64,000 nucleotides of DNA from Flavobacterium oncorhynchi (GCF_002217355.1 NZ_MUHA01000010.1:32421-96420), one strand, 5' to 3'; positions 42,458-52,570 are shown, numbered from the stretch's first letter. Translations and numbers: made by a program. The notes: generated from the sequence alone by a model not told the origin.

Positions 42458-45400
42458 TACCTTTTATTTGATTTTCTTTTAGCTCTTGCTCTTCTTTCTC
42501 TTTCTGTTTTCTTTTTTCTTTGCGAATTTTCTCTTCCTTAATCATTTGCTTTTCTTGTTCTGAACGATGAAAAAGCTCTCTAAACTTATTGTAGCTCATC
42601 GTAATAATAAAAGCAACTCCAGTTTCTACAACCTGACCTTCTACTGCAACTTGGTATTGATTTTTTCTGTAAGCACGAACCATATATCGGCCGTCTTTTG
42701 TAATTTGATAATCTAAGGCAACATCGCCGGCAATATTGGTGCTTTCTTCATTGGCGCGTTCTGCACCTTCAACTCCAAAACTGCTTCCAACAGTTACTTT
42801 CAAACGATCATCAAGGAGTTTTTTAGAAACTGCAACATTCAAATCGGTTCTATTTTGCATCGTTCCCGAAGTATAATCTTCAGATGATTCTAAATCAAAA
42901 TTAATTTCAAATCCTGTAATTAAATCACCTGCCAGATTATTTAATTGCTGCGAAAGAATTTTACTCACACTTTGTCTTGCCAAAGATTCTGCACTCGTAC
43001 CTCCGCTCTCGCTCGCAAATGGATTTTCACCCACAAATCTATTCAACAATAAAAGGGCAAAAACCTGCTTATTTAATTCTGCAGGATCTTGTTCTAACTG
43101 CTTCAGTTTTGCTTGCGTTTTCGACACAACATCAGAAGAAACATCATAATTCCCATCAGGAAGATTGATTCCAAAAGAAATATCTGGCTTCATTAATTCT
43201 CCATTCATCTTCAACAAAGTCTGAAAAGGAAGTTTTTGTTTATATGTATTTCTAATCGCTGAATCATCACTTGGAATCTGATTTCCTAACAAATCAATCG
43301 GCGCAGCATTTACTTTATAAATTGCTGTAATATTTAAATTTGCCATTGTAGGCTCACCATTCCAAGTAATATAACTTCCTTTTTGAATATCGAATTTTCT
43401 TTTAATTCCGTTAAAATTCATTTCATACGCTCCATCCGAAAATTCATATTTCCCTGTTAAAGTTGTTTTTCCTGACTGGTCAATTCCGCCGACTAATTCT
43501 GCTTCTCCTTTTAGTTTTAAATAATCTCCATTTGCTTTATCAATCAACAAAGTAAGTTCTGCTTCTTTATCAATTGAAATCGCAACATTTACATCCATTC
43601 CTTTTACTTGCGATTGATCCAGTTTATTTTGCAAATCAACAGTTTGTTTTAGATACATATTATCTTCATCAACAAACTCTACAATTCCTTCACGATCGGC
43701 TATTGAAGGATCTGACTGCGGCATTACGACCGTAAACTTAGTTTCTTTATTGATTTTGATTGTTCCGCCAACCACAGGACTTTCAAAATTTCCTTTGATA
43801 GTAAGTTTGGTGTCTAAAAATAAATCTCCATAGAATAAATCATTATCAACTTCTTTAGAATGTATTGCTCTAAAATCGTCTGCAGTAACAGTCAAATCAA
43901 AATTATAATCTCTAAAATCTGTCGATTTTATAGTTCCATTTACTTCTAATTCATTTTGATTTTCATCAGAAAGAGAGAATTTATCAAATAAAATGGTTTC
44001 ATTATTAAAAGCAATTGTCTCATTTCCTGTTTTAAAATAAGAGTTTAACTGCGTTACTCTAAAACCGGCATCATTAAAATTAAGTTCTCCGTTTATTTTT
44101 GGAGCAGCTGCGTTTCCTATAATTTTAAAATTACCCGATAAGTATCCTGTTCCCTCAGTAATGTTTCCCATACTAAAACCTTGAATACTTTTAATATTCA
44201 GTTTATTTATGGCAACGTCAAAATCGAAATTTCCTGCATCAATTGTGTAGGTTCCATTCAAATTAACATCATTTCCTTCATCACTCAAAGTCACATTTGC
44301 GGCTAGAAGATTTGCTGCTTTGTTGTCTACTTTTACTTCTAAATCTCCTACTTTTTCACCTTTAAAAGTAAAATCATCAATTTTTAAATTTGAAGTAAAA
44401 ATTGGATTCGTCATTATATTTTCGACTAAAGCAGAACCGTTAATCAAACCTTGCATCAACAACTCATCTTTTTTAACCATATTCATAATGGTTTCGATTT
44501 TGAAGTTCACAAAATCAACTTGAAGCGGTGCATTATTCTGTGTTCCCTGCGATTGAACTTTTAATTCATTTCCGTTATTATCCAAATAAAATTTACTGAC
44601 ATATAAACGCTTGCCTCCAAATTCAATCGCATTCTCTGAATCGATATTCCATTTATCATAATTTAGAATAAAGTTCTCAGCATCTATTTTAAATATGTTT
44701 TTCGAATCTTCTGCCTTAAATTCCCCGGCAATAAAATACTGTTGCTTATCTTTTGCATCTTTCACTTCAAGTGCATAATTCAATACATTATTTTCAACTT
44801 TTCCAGACAAACTGGTAAATGGAATTTTTAACGAGCCGCTTTCAATTGTTGCAATTGAAACTGAGTATTCTAAAGCATTTTCTTTCGCTTCGATATTAAT
44901 TTTTCCATCAGCAATTGTATTTTCAGCATATACAATTCTTGGGATTGTTCCTTTTATTTCTAAAGAATCGGTTATGTTATTGTAGTTTCCTGAGATTTTA
45001 ATGGGTTCTAAACTAGTAAGTTTTGGAATCAGTTTAAACAAAATTGGATCATTGTTTACGGTCAAGGTAAAAGCTAATCTTTGTTCATCAGATTCTCCGT
45101 TTACTTTCGGATTTTTTAAATCGATATATTTTGACAATGATTTTTTAATGGCTGCAGCCAAAGTTGTCAATTTGTATTTTCCATCTACTTCTGCTTTTAA
45201 AAACTGAGAAGATATTTTAATATTATTTCTAGTATTATCTGAAAAAGCAATTACACGCACCGAATCTAAAACAATCGGCTCAGTATCTTGCAAAATCTGA
45301 ATATTCGAAAGAAACACTTTTCCGTTCAAAAAATCTGGATTACTATTCGCGATATCTGCGTCGATATTTCCACGAAGTTTCATTGGCCCCGCATGCAGAT

Positions 45401-47531
45401 TCAATTTTTCTAAATCGGCAATGTCAAGATTTAATTTAAGTTTTACGGTTGGAAATTTATCTTTTGTATCACCGCTCGCTGTTAAAGTAAAATTCAAATT
45501 AGGGTCTTGCATTCCTGATTTTACAGCAAAAGAACCATTTGCAATATTTCCTTTTAATGCTAAATCTTTATAAGTATAACGATTAAAAACGGCTTTCTTA
45601 ACCAATCCGTCAATTGCTGCATTTGCCGTTTTTGGGTCTAGACCGTTTCCTTTTACTTTCGCTTTAAGCGTAATTTTTCCGATTGAGTCATTTTTGATCA
45701 ATCTGCCTAAATCAAAATCAAGCAAATAAACGGTCGCGTCATATTTCTCTCTTTTTTTAATTCGTTGATCAAATAAAGCGTCCACTTTTGCATTTCCAAA
45801 ACTGCTGTTTAAAGTCAAATTGGTTTTAAAATTCTGAGCCGAACCTTTAAACTTTCCGCTTAGATTAAGCTGAGACGGCAATTGAATGTTTTTCGGAATT
45901 GTTCCTGCGGGTACAAACGAATTAATATCTTTTGAAGTGCTCGACAGTTTTTTAATATCTAAATCATAATATGCTTTTTGTGCGTCAGGAAGTCCCGTAA
46001 TTTTTCCCGAAAGAGAAACTTTTGTAGTTCCAATTCCGCTCATTTCAAACTTCGGAATATTTAAGTCTTTTACCTTTCCGTTTACACGACTGTTTACATA
46101 TAAAATTGCATTTGGATTACTTTTAAAAGGGTTTGTTTTCTGTAAATCCGGCACAAACAATAAAATATCTTTAAAACCTATTTTTGATTCTTTAAAATCA
46201 GCATCAATAGAAAGATTTGCAATGTCTTTTTGAAGTGCGGCAAGTGATTTATATGCTGCTTTAATTTTATCTTTTACAAGTGTTTGCGGAGTTTTTAAAT
46301 ACAGATTGTTTAAATAGGCATTTTGAGGTCCGTAAAAGAAATCTGTTTTTAAAGCCTGAATATTCAAGCCGCTTTTTTCGCTTACCGTCAGTGCTTTTAT
46401 GTTTCCCGAAATCGTATCATTGGCATAATACAATTTCTCAGCCTGAAAGTTCATTTTACTTAAATCTAAATGACTGTAATCTAAACCCTTTGAAATTGGT
46501 TTTGACTGCATATCATCAAATTTAAAAGCAACATTTTCTATGTCGATTTTATTTAGTTTCGCTTTCCAGCCGGCTTGCTTGATTGCTGTTGTATCTAAAT
46601 TTGGAGTTTGAATTTGTTTGTCTTTTATTCCCAATCTCAGATTTCCGCTTAAATCTTTAAGTTCAAAAGCATTAAGATCAACAAGCTGTTTGTCTAAATT
46701 AATTTCATTGAATGATAATTTTAAACTTCCGAGTTTTATTCCTGAATCTAATTTTGAATCTTTGTTATCATAAGCAATATCAATTTTTGACAAACTGATT
46801 TTACCTAATTTTAAATTGAAATCCGTTCGCTGCGAAATTGTATCAGCGGTTTTTACTGAAACTTCGGCAATTTTTTCTACAACGTCCTGATTCAAAACTA
46901 ATTTTAATCCATCAAGATCAATATTCGGAATATCAAAATTCATTTTATCGAGATCAAATTCCTTGAATTTGGTGCCAAAATGTGTTAGTTTTACGCGAAC
47001 ATCGTTCTTCGAATAATCATCTTTAAAGTTGAAATTAACGTTATCGAGATTTATTTTTACAACTGATATTTTAAAGGGTTTACTATCTGGATCCTCTACT
47101 TGTGCCTCTTTAGATTCAAAGGCTTTGATGATATAATCGAAATTGAAAACGCCGTCTTTGTTTCGTGAAATATTGGCTTTTACATTTTCTAGCGAAACAG
47201 AGTTAATCTCTAGTTCACTGCTGACAATTTTAAAAAGATCTACATCCAATTCTAAACGTTTTCCTGCCAGAAGTGTATCTTTTTTTTGATCTTCAAAATA
47301 AAATCCCTCCAAAACTATGTCTTTTGGAAATTTAATTGAGATATGGTCTAAGGAAACTTTAGTTTTAATTTTATCTTGAAGATAAGTAACTGCTTTGTCT
47401 TTTACATAATTCTGAACTGACGGAATCTGAATTAGGATAATAAGAAGTAATAAAAGCGTAATTACAGAAACCAAGCACCATAATAGTACACGTAATGTTT
47501 TTTTTATATAATGAATGGTTTTCTTATTCAT
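42441..47531 (-). CDS. tamB: TamB, AsmA-like inner-to-outer-membrane bridge protein
   Basis: This is a 1696-residue envelope protein. One N-terminal membrane segment (about 10-32) is followed by an AsmA-like start (VQNYVKDKAVTYLQDKIKTKVSLDHI). About 1,400 residues of repeating beta strands come next, expected to form a long hydrophobic groove. The C-terminal TamB domain (about 1330-1650) includes KLPFQTLLKMNGELMKPDISFGINLPDG and LLLNRFVGENPFAS. A charged Lys/Glu tail ends the protein. The length exceeds E. coli TamB (1259). Groove proteins of this class are thought to move phospholipid across the periplasm. It is translated just ahead of tamL (17-base overlap). Confidence 0.93.
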   Translation of the reverse strand: MNKKTIHYIKKTLRVLLWCLVSVITLLLLLIILIQIPSVQNYVKDKAVTYLQDKIKTKVSLDHISIKFPKDIVLEGFYFEDQKKDTLLAGKRLELDVDLFKIVSSELEINSVSLENVKANISRNKDGVFNFDYIIKAFESKEAQVEDPDSKPFKISVVKINLDNVNFNFKDDYSKNDVRVKLTHFGTKFKEFDLDKMNFDIPNIDLDGLKLVLNQDVVEKIAEVSVKTADTISQRTDFNLKLGKISLSKIDIAYDNKDSKLDSGIKLGSLKLSFNEINLDKQLVDLNAFELKDLSGNLRLGIKDKQIQTPNLDTTAIKQAGWKAKLNKIDIENVAFKFDDMQSKPISKGLDYSHLDLSKMNFQAEKLYYANDTISGNIKALTVSEKSGLNIQALKTDFFYGPQNAYLNNLYLKTPQTLVKDKIKAAYKSLAALQKDIANLSIDADFKESKIGFKDILLFVPDLQKTNPFKSNPNAILYVNSRVNGKVKDLNIPKFEMSGIGTTKVSLSGKITGLPDAQKAYYDLDIKKLSSTSKDINSFVPAGTIPKNIQLPSQLNLSGKFKGSAQNFKTNLTLNSSFGNAKVDALFDQRIKKREKYDATVYLLDFDLGRLIKNDSIGKITLKAKVKGNGLDPKTANAAIDGLVKKAVFNRYTYKDLALKGNIANGSFAVKSGMQDPNLNFTLTASGDTKDKFPTVKLKLNLDIADLEKLNLHAGPMKLRGNIDADIANSNPDFLNGKVFLSNIQILQDTEPIVLDSVRVIAFSDNTRNNIKISSQFLKAEVDGKYKLTTLAAAIKKSLSKYIDLKNPKVNGESDEQRLAFTLTVNNDPILFKLIPKLTSLEPIKISGNYNNITDSLEIKGTIPRIVYAENTIADGKINIEAKENALEYSVSIATIESGSLKIPFTSLSGKVENNVLNYALEVKDAKDKQQYFIAGEFKAEDSKNIFKIDAENFILNYDKWNIDSENAIEFGGKRLYVSKFYLDNNGNELKVQSQGTQNNAPLQVDFVNFKIETIMNMVKKDELLMQGLINGSALVENIMTNPIFTSNLKIDDFTFKGEKVGDLEVKVDNKAANLLAANVTLSDEGNDVNLNGTYTIDAGNFDFDVAINKLNIKSIQGFSMGNITEGTGYLSGNFKIIGNAAAPKINGELNFNDAGFRVTQLNSYFKTGNETIAFNNETILFDKFSLSDENQNELEVNGTIKSTDFRDYNFDLTVTADDFRAIHSKEVDNDLFYGDLFLDTKLTIKGNFESPVVGGTIKINKETKFTVVMPQSDPSIADREGIVEFVDEDNMYLKQTVDLQNKLDQSQVKGMDVNVAISIDKEAELTLLIDKANGDYLKLKGEAELVGGIDQSGKTTLTGKYEFSDGAYEMNFNGIKRKFDIQKGSYITWNGEPTMANLNITAIYKVNAAPIDLLGNQIPSDDSAIRNTYKQKLPFQTLLKMNGELMKPDISFGINLPDGNYDVSSDVVSKTQAKLKQLEQDPAELNKQVFALLLLNRFVGENPFASESGGTSAESLARQSVSKILSQQLNNLAGDLITGFEINFDLESSEDYTSGTMQNRTDLNVAVSKKLLDDRLKVTVGSSFGVEGAERANEESTNIAGDVALDYQITKDGRYMVRAYRKNQYQVAVEGQVVETGVAFIITMSYNKFRELFHRSEQEKQMIKEEKIRKEKRKQKEKEEQELKENQIKGNEQKT

Positions 47532-47782
47532 GCGCTGCTAACACAATTAGATTATAGTTGCATTTTGTATAAAACGGCATCGCTGCTGTTTACAAATTTG
47601 TAAATTTTAATTCTTAACAATTTACACAATTACATGCAATTATTCCAAATTTTATAGGTAAATAATTGTTTTCTTACTTTTTTTTGTTCAACCGCGAAGA
47701 CACTAATTTGCTGATTTTTTAGAATACATTTAGCAAAAATCTATTGTCCAATACTAATCAAACAACAATATAGTTCTCAAAA

Positions 47783-48733
47783 TTAGAACTTAATATGCGG
47801 TAATTTTTCTCCTAAAAGATCTATTTTATTCTGAAGTTTTGCTAAGAATTTTTGATGCTGCTCTGATTCAGGATTAAAACTGCGATGGCGTAAGCTTTTT
47901 TGAATTTCATCTACTTCCTGCATTGCTGAAAAGTTTTCTTGTGAAATACAATTCTCACTAAAAAGTTTCCAAATATAATCGATCGCTATTTGGTTAGGAT
48001 GCAGCATATCTTCGGCGTAAAAACGATAATCGCGAAGTTCGTCCATCATAATTTCGTAAGAAGGGAAATAGTTGAAAGTCGAAAGTCGAAAGTCAAAAGT
48101 TTGATGCAAAGCTGTAAATAAATGTGACTTGCTTAATTGATTTTCGACAAATCCATCTTTTATATGACGTACTGGAGAGATCGTAAAAATGAAGTTTATA
48201 TTAGAATTTAAAGCGTTAATTAAATCGATTGTGTTTTGAATACTTTTCTGAATTACATCAACTGATAATAATTGCTTTGAAAATTGCTTTTGAGGCACTT
48301 TATGACAATTGGCAACGACTTCATTACTTTCAATATTTCTATAAATCCACGAAGTTCCAAAAGTGATAATAATGTGAGTAGCTTCTTTAATTTTTATGTG
48401 CGTTTCTGTAACAGCTTTATTAAGTGTTTCGAGTAATTCTTGCCTGTCTGAATTGCTTAAATCAGAATGGACTTCAAAACTATGCCAGCGCTCGTTATGA
48501 AAAAAAACATCTTTCTCTGTAAATAGATCTTGCTTGCAAACTCTTTCCACTATTTTTTCAATTGAAACAGGATTGAATATAATTCCAAACGGATTTGTCT
48601 CATTCTGAAATTTAAAATAATCAAATTTATCCGCCATATTTTCTGCAAAACAAGAACCAATAGAAAGTACTCTCGAATTATAATCGATTGGATGATTACT
48701 TTTTGAAATTGGAATTTGGGTTCTGAATTGCAT
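47783..48733 (-). CDS. GSCFA domain protein
   Basis: This 316-residue soluble protein carries the GSCFA motif itself near its start (RVLSIGSCFAENMADKF, around residues 22-38). FGIIFNPVSIEKI, IITFGTSWIYR and a late DMLHPNQIAIDYIW follow. The order Gly-Ser..., Asn and Asp-x-x-His resembles SGNH/GDSL hydrolases, so an esterase-like activity is plausible but untested. The coding sequence includes three perfect GAAAGTC heptamers (plus-strand 48074-48094), read as FDFRLSTFN in the protein. No gene nearby gives a role. Confidence 0.85.
   Translation of the reverse strand: MQFRTQIPISKSNHPIDYNSRVLSIGSCFAENMADKFDYFKFQNETNPFGIIFNPVSIEKIVERVCKQDLFTEKDVFFHNERWHSFEVHSDLSNSDRQELLETLNKAVTETHIKIKEATHIIITFGTSWIYRNIESNEVVANCHKVPQKQFSKQLLSVDVIQKSIQNTIDLINALNSNINFIFTISPVRHIKDGFVENQLSKSHLFTALHQTFDFRLSTFNYFPSYEIMMDELRDYRFYAEDMLHPNQIAIDYIWKLFSENCISQENFSAMQEVDEIQKSLRHRSFNPESEQHQKFLAKLQNKIDLLGEKLPHIKF
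48074..48100. repeat. Heptamer tandem repeat inside the GSCFA gene
   Basis: GAAAGTC occurs three times in a row (48074-48094), followed by AAAAGT. The array is inside the reading frame, and one unit gained or lost would shift the frame. Confidence 0.7.
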
Positions 48734-48748
48734 GGCTTTTTATTTAAA

Positions 48749-48761
48749 CACGAATTTCACC
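48749..48761. repeat. Half copy of the GCCACGAATT repeat
   Basis: CACGAATTTCACC here matches the left arm of the 40015 element (CACGAATTTCAC). No second arm is seen nearby. It lies in the spacer upstream of the GSCFA gene. Confidence 0.45.
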
Positions 48762-48778
48762 AATTTTCACCAATAAAA

Positions 48779-48804
48779 AAACCAAATACAAAAGTATTTG
48801 GTTT
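48779..48804 (-). terminator. Terminator of lipoprotein paralogue 1
   Basis: An 11-base perfect stem AAACCAAATAC (48779-48789) and GTATTTGGTTT (48794-48804) has a loop of four A residues. On the minus strand it is followed by a T-run. It lies 30 bases past the stop at 48834. Its sequence nearly equals 49755-49782. Confidence 0.8.
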
Positions 48805-48833
48805 CTAGTTGAGTTTTAAACTTATTTGTATAA

Positions 48834-49604
48834 TTAATAAGTGTATATTGTAGTCTCTTCATTCTTAAAAGAGTCAGTTTCAGTTTGTTTTACAGGATAC
48901 CCTTTTTCATTGTATTCATAAACAGTATTCAAAACACTTGTTGTCGTGTTTTCTCCATATTTATAAACATTTGTTGATTTTGTTACATTATTAATAGAAG
49001 CACTCGTATCAAAATCAACTAACAAATTAAAACCTAAAATATTTTTACGTGGACTGTTTTTACTGTCATACTCATATGTTTTATTATAAGTATTGCCACT
49101 ATAAGTCTCTGTTTTATTGATAAGATTACCATTTAAATAGGTTAAAACTCCTTCTGAGCTTTTTTCTTCTTTTTTTGTCACAGGGTCAACAGAATATGTT
49201 ATAAATGAAATTGTACCATTAGCATTATGCGTATATACATTTTTAGATATATATATTTTCTCTTTAGATATTTCTGTTAATAAATCTATTTTTAATTTTC
49301 CATTTTCATAGGTAAACTCATTTTTTGAACTAATATTTCCTTCTTTTGCAATATCTTCAATTTTAGTTATTACACTTCCAGTGTATGTATAAACTTCTTT
49401 GTCACCACCACTATATGTTGTACTTACTATTTTATTCCCATTATACACAATTGTTGACAAATCGTTGTCTCCAGGTTCATTTGAATATATATAATTAACC
49501 GTTTTTGGTAAAATTACATTTGTTTCATTTTCAGAATCATCACTAGAGCAAGAAGAAATTAATACTGTTGATAAGGCTGTAAAAAGGCATAAAATTTTTT
49601 TCAT
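48834..49604 (-). CDS. Hypothetical lipoprotein, tandem paralogue 1 (YD-repeat-like)
   Basis: This 256-residue lipoprotein has a lipobox LISSC (Cys19) followed by SSDDSEN. The mature part is a series of beta units with YxYxNGKI-like turns, for example VYNGNKIVSTTYSGGDKEVYTYTG, FTYENGKLK, YEYDSKNSPRKNILGFNLL and VYEYNEKGYPVKQTET. These recall short RHS/YD repeats of secreted proteins. It pairs with the next gene upstream (49807), which has the same plan, including KNILGF. No enzyme motif is seen. Likely surface or periplasmic; function unknown. Confidence 0.65.
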   Translation of the reverse strand: MKKILCLFTALSTVLISSCSSDDSENETNVILPKTVNYIYSNEPGDNDLSTIVYNGNKIVSTTYSGGDKEVYTYTGSVITKIEDIAKEGNISSKNEFTYENGKLKIDLLTEISKEKIYISKNVYTHNANGTISFITYSVDPVTKKEEKSSEGVLTYLNGNLINKTETYSGNTYNKTYEYDSKNSPRKNILGFNLLVDFDTSASINNVTKSTNVYKYGENTTTSVLNTVYEYNEKGYPVKQTETDSFKNEETTIYTY

Positions 49605-49754
49605 TTTGATTTGGTTAAAATTATTATTGCTGCAAACGTACTGTTATACAAAATCAAAACCTTACGGGATTCCACATTAAAAAATACAAATAAGCTTTAT
49701 ATGCTTCGTAATGTATTAATGGTAAACAAAATATATAAGCAATTCCTTAGTAAA

Positions 49755-49782
49755 AAAACCAAATACGGAAGTATTTGGTTTT
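49755..49782 (-). terminator. Terminator of lipoprotein paralogue 2
   Basis: A 12-base perfect stem AAAACCAAATAC (49755-49766) and GTATTTGGTTTT (49771-49782) with a GGAA loop lies 25 bases past the stop at 49807. It shares its stem sequence with the terminator of the downstream paralogue, so the gene and its terminator were probably duplicated together. Confidence 0.8.
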
Positions 49783-49806
49783 TTGTCAACATAAAATTAT
49801 TTATAC

Positions 49807-50604
49807 TTAATAAGTATATTCTGTTGTAGAATTGATTGTCGTACCATCAGTTCTAAATTCAGTTTTCTTAGTTGGATATCCATCTGAATTATATTCATAT
49901 GTTGTTTTATAAACATAAGTACCAGAAGTAGATGTATCAGTATGTTTAAGAAGATTATTAACATCTGCCTCATCCTGATCAAGCAATAAACTAAATCCTA
50001 AAATATTTTTACTTGGATTATTATTTGTATCGTACTCATAAAGTCTTGTAGTAACATACACTGGCTCTGAAGCTGTTTGAGAATCTACCTTTTTTATCAA
50101 ATTACCATTTTGGAATGTCAAAACTTCAAGATAAGAATTTTTTGTTTCTATTCCTGTTGTAGCGTTTGTACTGTATGATTCTTTATTAATTGTACCATCA
50201 GTATTATAAGTGTAAACTGATCTGCCTTTGTATTGACCAGTTGGAAATTGTGAAGTAAAATTTTCAGCGTAAGCAACACTTGTTAACTTTTCTAAGTTGT
50301 AACTATATACTACTTCATACGTTTTTGTAGCTTTACTATCTACAATATCATAATCAGCTTCTTTTATAATTTTATTTCCGTCATAAGTATATTCAGTTTT
50401 GTTATTATTACTGACAATGCTCACAATTTTATTTCCATCGTAAGTAAATGTTGCAGTATTATTTTCTTCAGGATAAGCGGGATTAGTATATTTTACCGTT
50501 TTAGGCAAAATTGCAGTTTTTGTTTTCCCTGAGTTATCATCATTTGAAGAACAAGATGTAATTGTTAAAATCAAAGCGCCAAATAAGCATAAAAATTTTT
50601 TCAT
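49807..50604 (-). CDS. Hypothetical lipoprotein, tandem paralogue 2 (YD-repeat-like)
   Basis: This 265-residue lipoprotein starts at the ATG at 50604; an in-frame TTG two codons earlier is less likely. The lipobox is LTITSC (Cys18). The mature part repeats the pattern of the downstream gene: ATFTYDGNKIVSIVSNNNKTEYTYDGNKIIKE, VYTYNTDGTINKESYST, YEYDTNNNPSKNILGFSLL and YEYNSDGYPTKKTEF. The two paralogues share their order of motifs but have diverged well. It is divergent from the ABC exporter gene. Function unknown. Confidence 0.65.
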   Translation of the reverse strand: MKKFLCLFGALILTITSCSSNDDNSGKTKTAILPKTVKYTNPAYPEENNTATFTYDGNKIVSIVSNNNKTEYTYDGNKIIKEADYDIVDSKATKTYEVVYSYNLEKLTSVAYAENFTSQFPTGQYKGRSVYTYNTDGTINKESYSTNATTGIETKNSYLEVLTFQNGNLIKKVDSQTASEPVYVTTRLYEYDTNNNPSKNILGFSLLLDQDEADVNNLLKHTDTSTSGTYVYKTTYEYNSDGYPTKKTEFRTDGTTINSTTEYTY

Positions 50605-50789
50605 AATCAATTAAGTTTATAGTTTATATTATTTTGCAAAAATAAAAACACACAAACCTGAAAATAAGAACTATACGCTTTTTAAATATCAAAATAAGAC
50701 AACATACACTTTGATAATTAGATTATAACATTAAACAAAATTTACATTTTTAATAACAAAAACCAACTTCACAAACTAAAACAATTCCT

Positions 50790-50797
50790 TACTTTTG
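50790..50797 (+). promoter_or_regulatory. Putative -7 element of the ABC exporter gene
   Basis: TACTTTTG, followed by CATC, is a perfect TANNTTTG match 27 bases before the ATG at 50825. No clear -33 TTTG. Confidence 0.55.
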
Positions 50798-50824
50798 CAT
50801 CTTCCACTTTTCTAAAAAACATCT

Positions 50825-52570
50825 ATGAAATTATTATATTCTTATATAATCAAACATAAAATGCTCTTATTTTTTGCTTTGATTATGGCCTCTATCAACA
50901 TTTGTTTCAGTTTATCAGACTCTATTATTACAGGTAAATTAATGCAGGACTGCGGTGTTGGACTGGCAAAATACAAAGGAAACGAAATGGCTTTTATAAA
51001 ATCGTTATCCTTCTGGCTTGGGCTTTCGCTTGCTGCAGCGATGATTTCCAGGATTACCAAAAACTTTCAGGATTATTTTACCAATGTTGTAATTCAGAGA
51101 ACTGGTGCTCAAATGTATACGGACGGAATTAAAAAATCACTCGATTTACCTTATGCCGAATTTGAGGATCAACGAAGCGGTGAAACTTTGAGTAAATTAA
51201 CTAAAGTTCGAACTGATTCTGAAAAGCTGATTACGCTTTCTATTTCATTGATTTTTCAAACTATAATCGGATTCATATTTGTAATTGTTTACGTTGCTCG
51301 AATCGATTTTCGTATTTCAATCATTTTTTTAATCACAGCTCCAATTATTGCTTTAGTAAGTTCTTATTTGGGTAAAAAAATTAAAGTTGTTTCTAGAAAA
51401 ATCGTGAATCAAACTAATGCTTTGGCTGGTTCTACAACAGAGAGTTTACGAAATATCGAATTGGTAAAAAGTCTAGGTTTAACGTATCAGGAAGAGAAAC
51501 GTTTGAATTTAAATACATTCAAGATTCTGCAGTTGGAATTAGAAAAAATCCGTTTTATTAGAAGTTTGAGTTTTATTCAAGGAACAACGGTTCATTTTTT
51601 AAGAACTTGTGTCGTTTTCACGTTGTATTATTTCTTGTTTGGAAATAAAATCATTGTGGGTGATTTACTAACAATGGTATTTTTTACTTTTTTCATTTTT
51701 GGTCCACTTCAGGAACTTGGAAATTTCATTATTGCAGTTAATGAAACTAAAGTTTCAATGGAGAATTTCAAAACTTTACTGAGCGCTCCGAAAGAATTCC
51801 GCCCGAAAAACCCTAAACATGTTGGAGCCATTCAATCCTTATTATTTTCGAATGTAAGTTTCAAACATAGAACGGCAAAATTTAAAGCGGTTGAGAATAT
51901 TAATTTTGAAATTAAACAAGGACAGACTGTTGCTTTTGTTGGTCCGTCGGGCTCAGGAAAAACCACTTTAGTAAAATTATTGGTTGGTTTGTATACACCC
52001 GCAGAAGGCCGAGTTCTTTACAATGATATTGATTCGACCGAAATTGATTTACTTGATTTACGAAAACAGTTAGGTTTTGTCACACAAGATGCACAGTTAT
52101 TCTCAGGAACTATTCGTGAAAACTTACTATTTGTAAAACCAAATGCAACCGATGAAGATTTATATGATGCTTTAAAGCGTGCAAGCTGCGACAAACTTCT
52201 TAAACGTGCCGAAGATGGTTTAAACACTACAATAGGCGAAGGCGGAATAAAAGTTTCTGGCGGAGAAAAACAACGTTTATCTATTGCCAGAGCTATTCTG
52301 AGAAACCCGAATTTATTGATTTTTGATGAAGCAACTTCGGCTTTGGATTCGATTACTGAAGAAGAAATTAATGCTACAATCAGAAATATATCTGATAAAA
52401 ATAGAATAACAGTTTTAATCGCGCATCGTTTATCAACTGTAATGCATGCTGATAGAATATTTGTTTTAGAACAAGGTAAAATAATCGAGCAAGGTAAACA
52501 TGAAGATTTGATTATTGAAAAAGGACTTTATTACGCTATGTGGCGCCAGCAGATTGGCGAGCGTAAGTAG
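50825..52570 (+). CDS. ABC exporter, fused permease and ATPase (MsbA-like)
   Basis: This is a 581-residue inner-membrane half-transporter that would work as a homodimer. The membrane domain (about 1-310) has six hydrophobic segments. The ATPase domain (about 335-580) has Walker A GPSGSGKTTL, Q-loop FVTQDAQLFSG, signature VSGGEKQR, Walker B LLIFDEATSALD and the switch His in IAHRLSTV. The layout fits the MsbA/lipid and drug exporter class, but the substrate cannot be told. It is monocistronic, with a -7 box before it and a repeat-packed spacer after it. Confidence 0.92.
   Translation: MKLLYSYIIKHKMLLFFALIMASINICFSLSDSIITGKLMQDCGVGLAKYKGNEMAFIKSLSFWLGLSLAAAMISRITKNFQDYFTNVVIQRTGAQMYTDGIKKSLDLPYAEFEDQRSGETLSKLTKVRTDSEKLITLSISLIFQTIIGFIFVIVYVARIDFRISIIFLITAPIIALVSSYLGKKIKVVSRKIVNQTNALAGSTTESLRNIELVKSLGLTYQEEKRLNLNTFKILQLELEKIRFIRSLSFIQGTTVHFLRTCVVFTLYYFLFGNKIIVGDLLTMVFFTFFIFGPLQELGNFIIAVNETKVSMENFKTLLSAPKEFRPKNPKHVGAIQSLLFSNVSFKHRTAKFKAVENINFEIKQGQTVAFVGPSGSGKTTLVKLLVGLYTPAEGRVLYNDIDSTEIDLLDLRKQLGFVTQDAQLFSGTIRENLLFVKPNATDEDLYDALKRASCDKLLKRAEDGLNTTIGEGGIKVSGGEKQRLSIARAILRNPNLLIFDEATSALDSITEEEINATIRNISDKNRITVLIAHRLSTVMHADRIFVLEQGKIIEQGKHEDLIIEKGLYYAMWRQQIGERK

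Noticed and set aside
48074..48100. Possible CRISPR-like array
   Set aside because: It has only three 7-base units with no spacers, and no cas genes are near.
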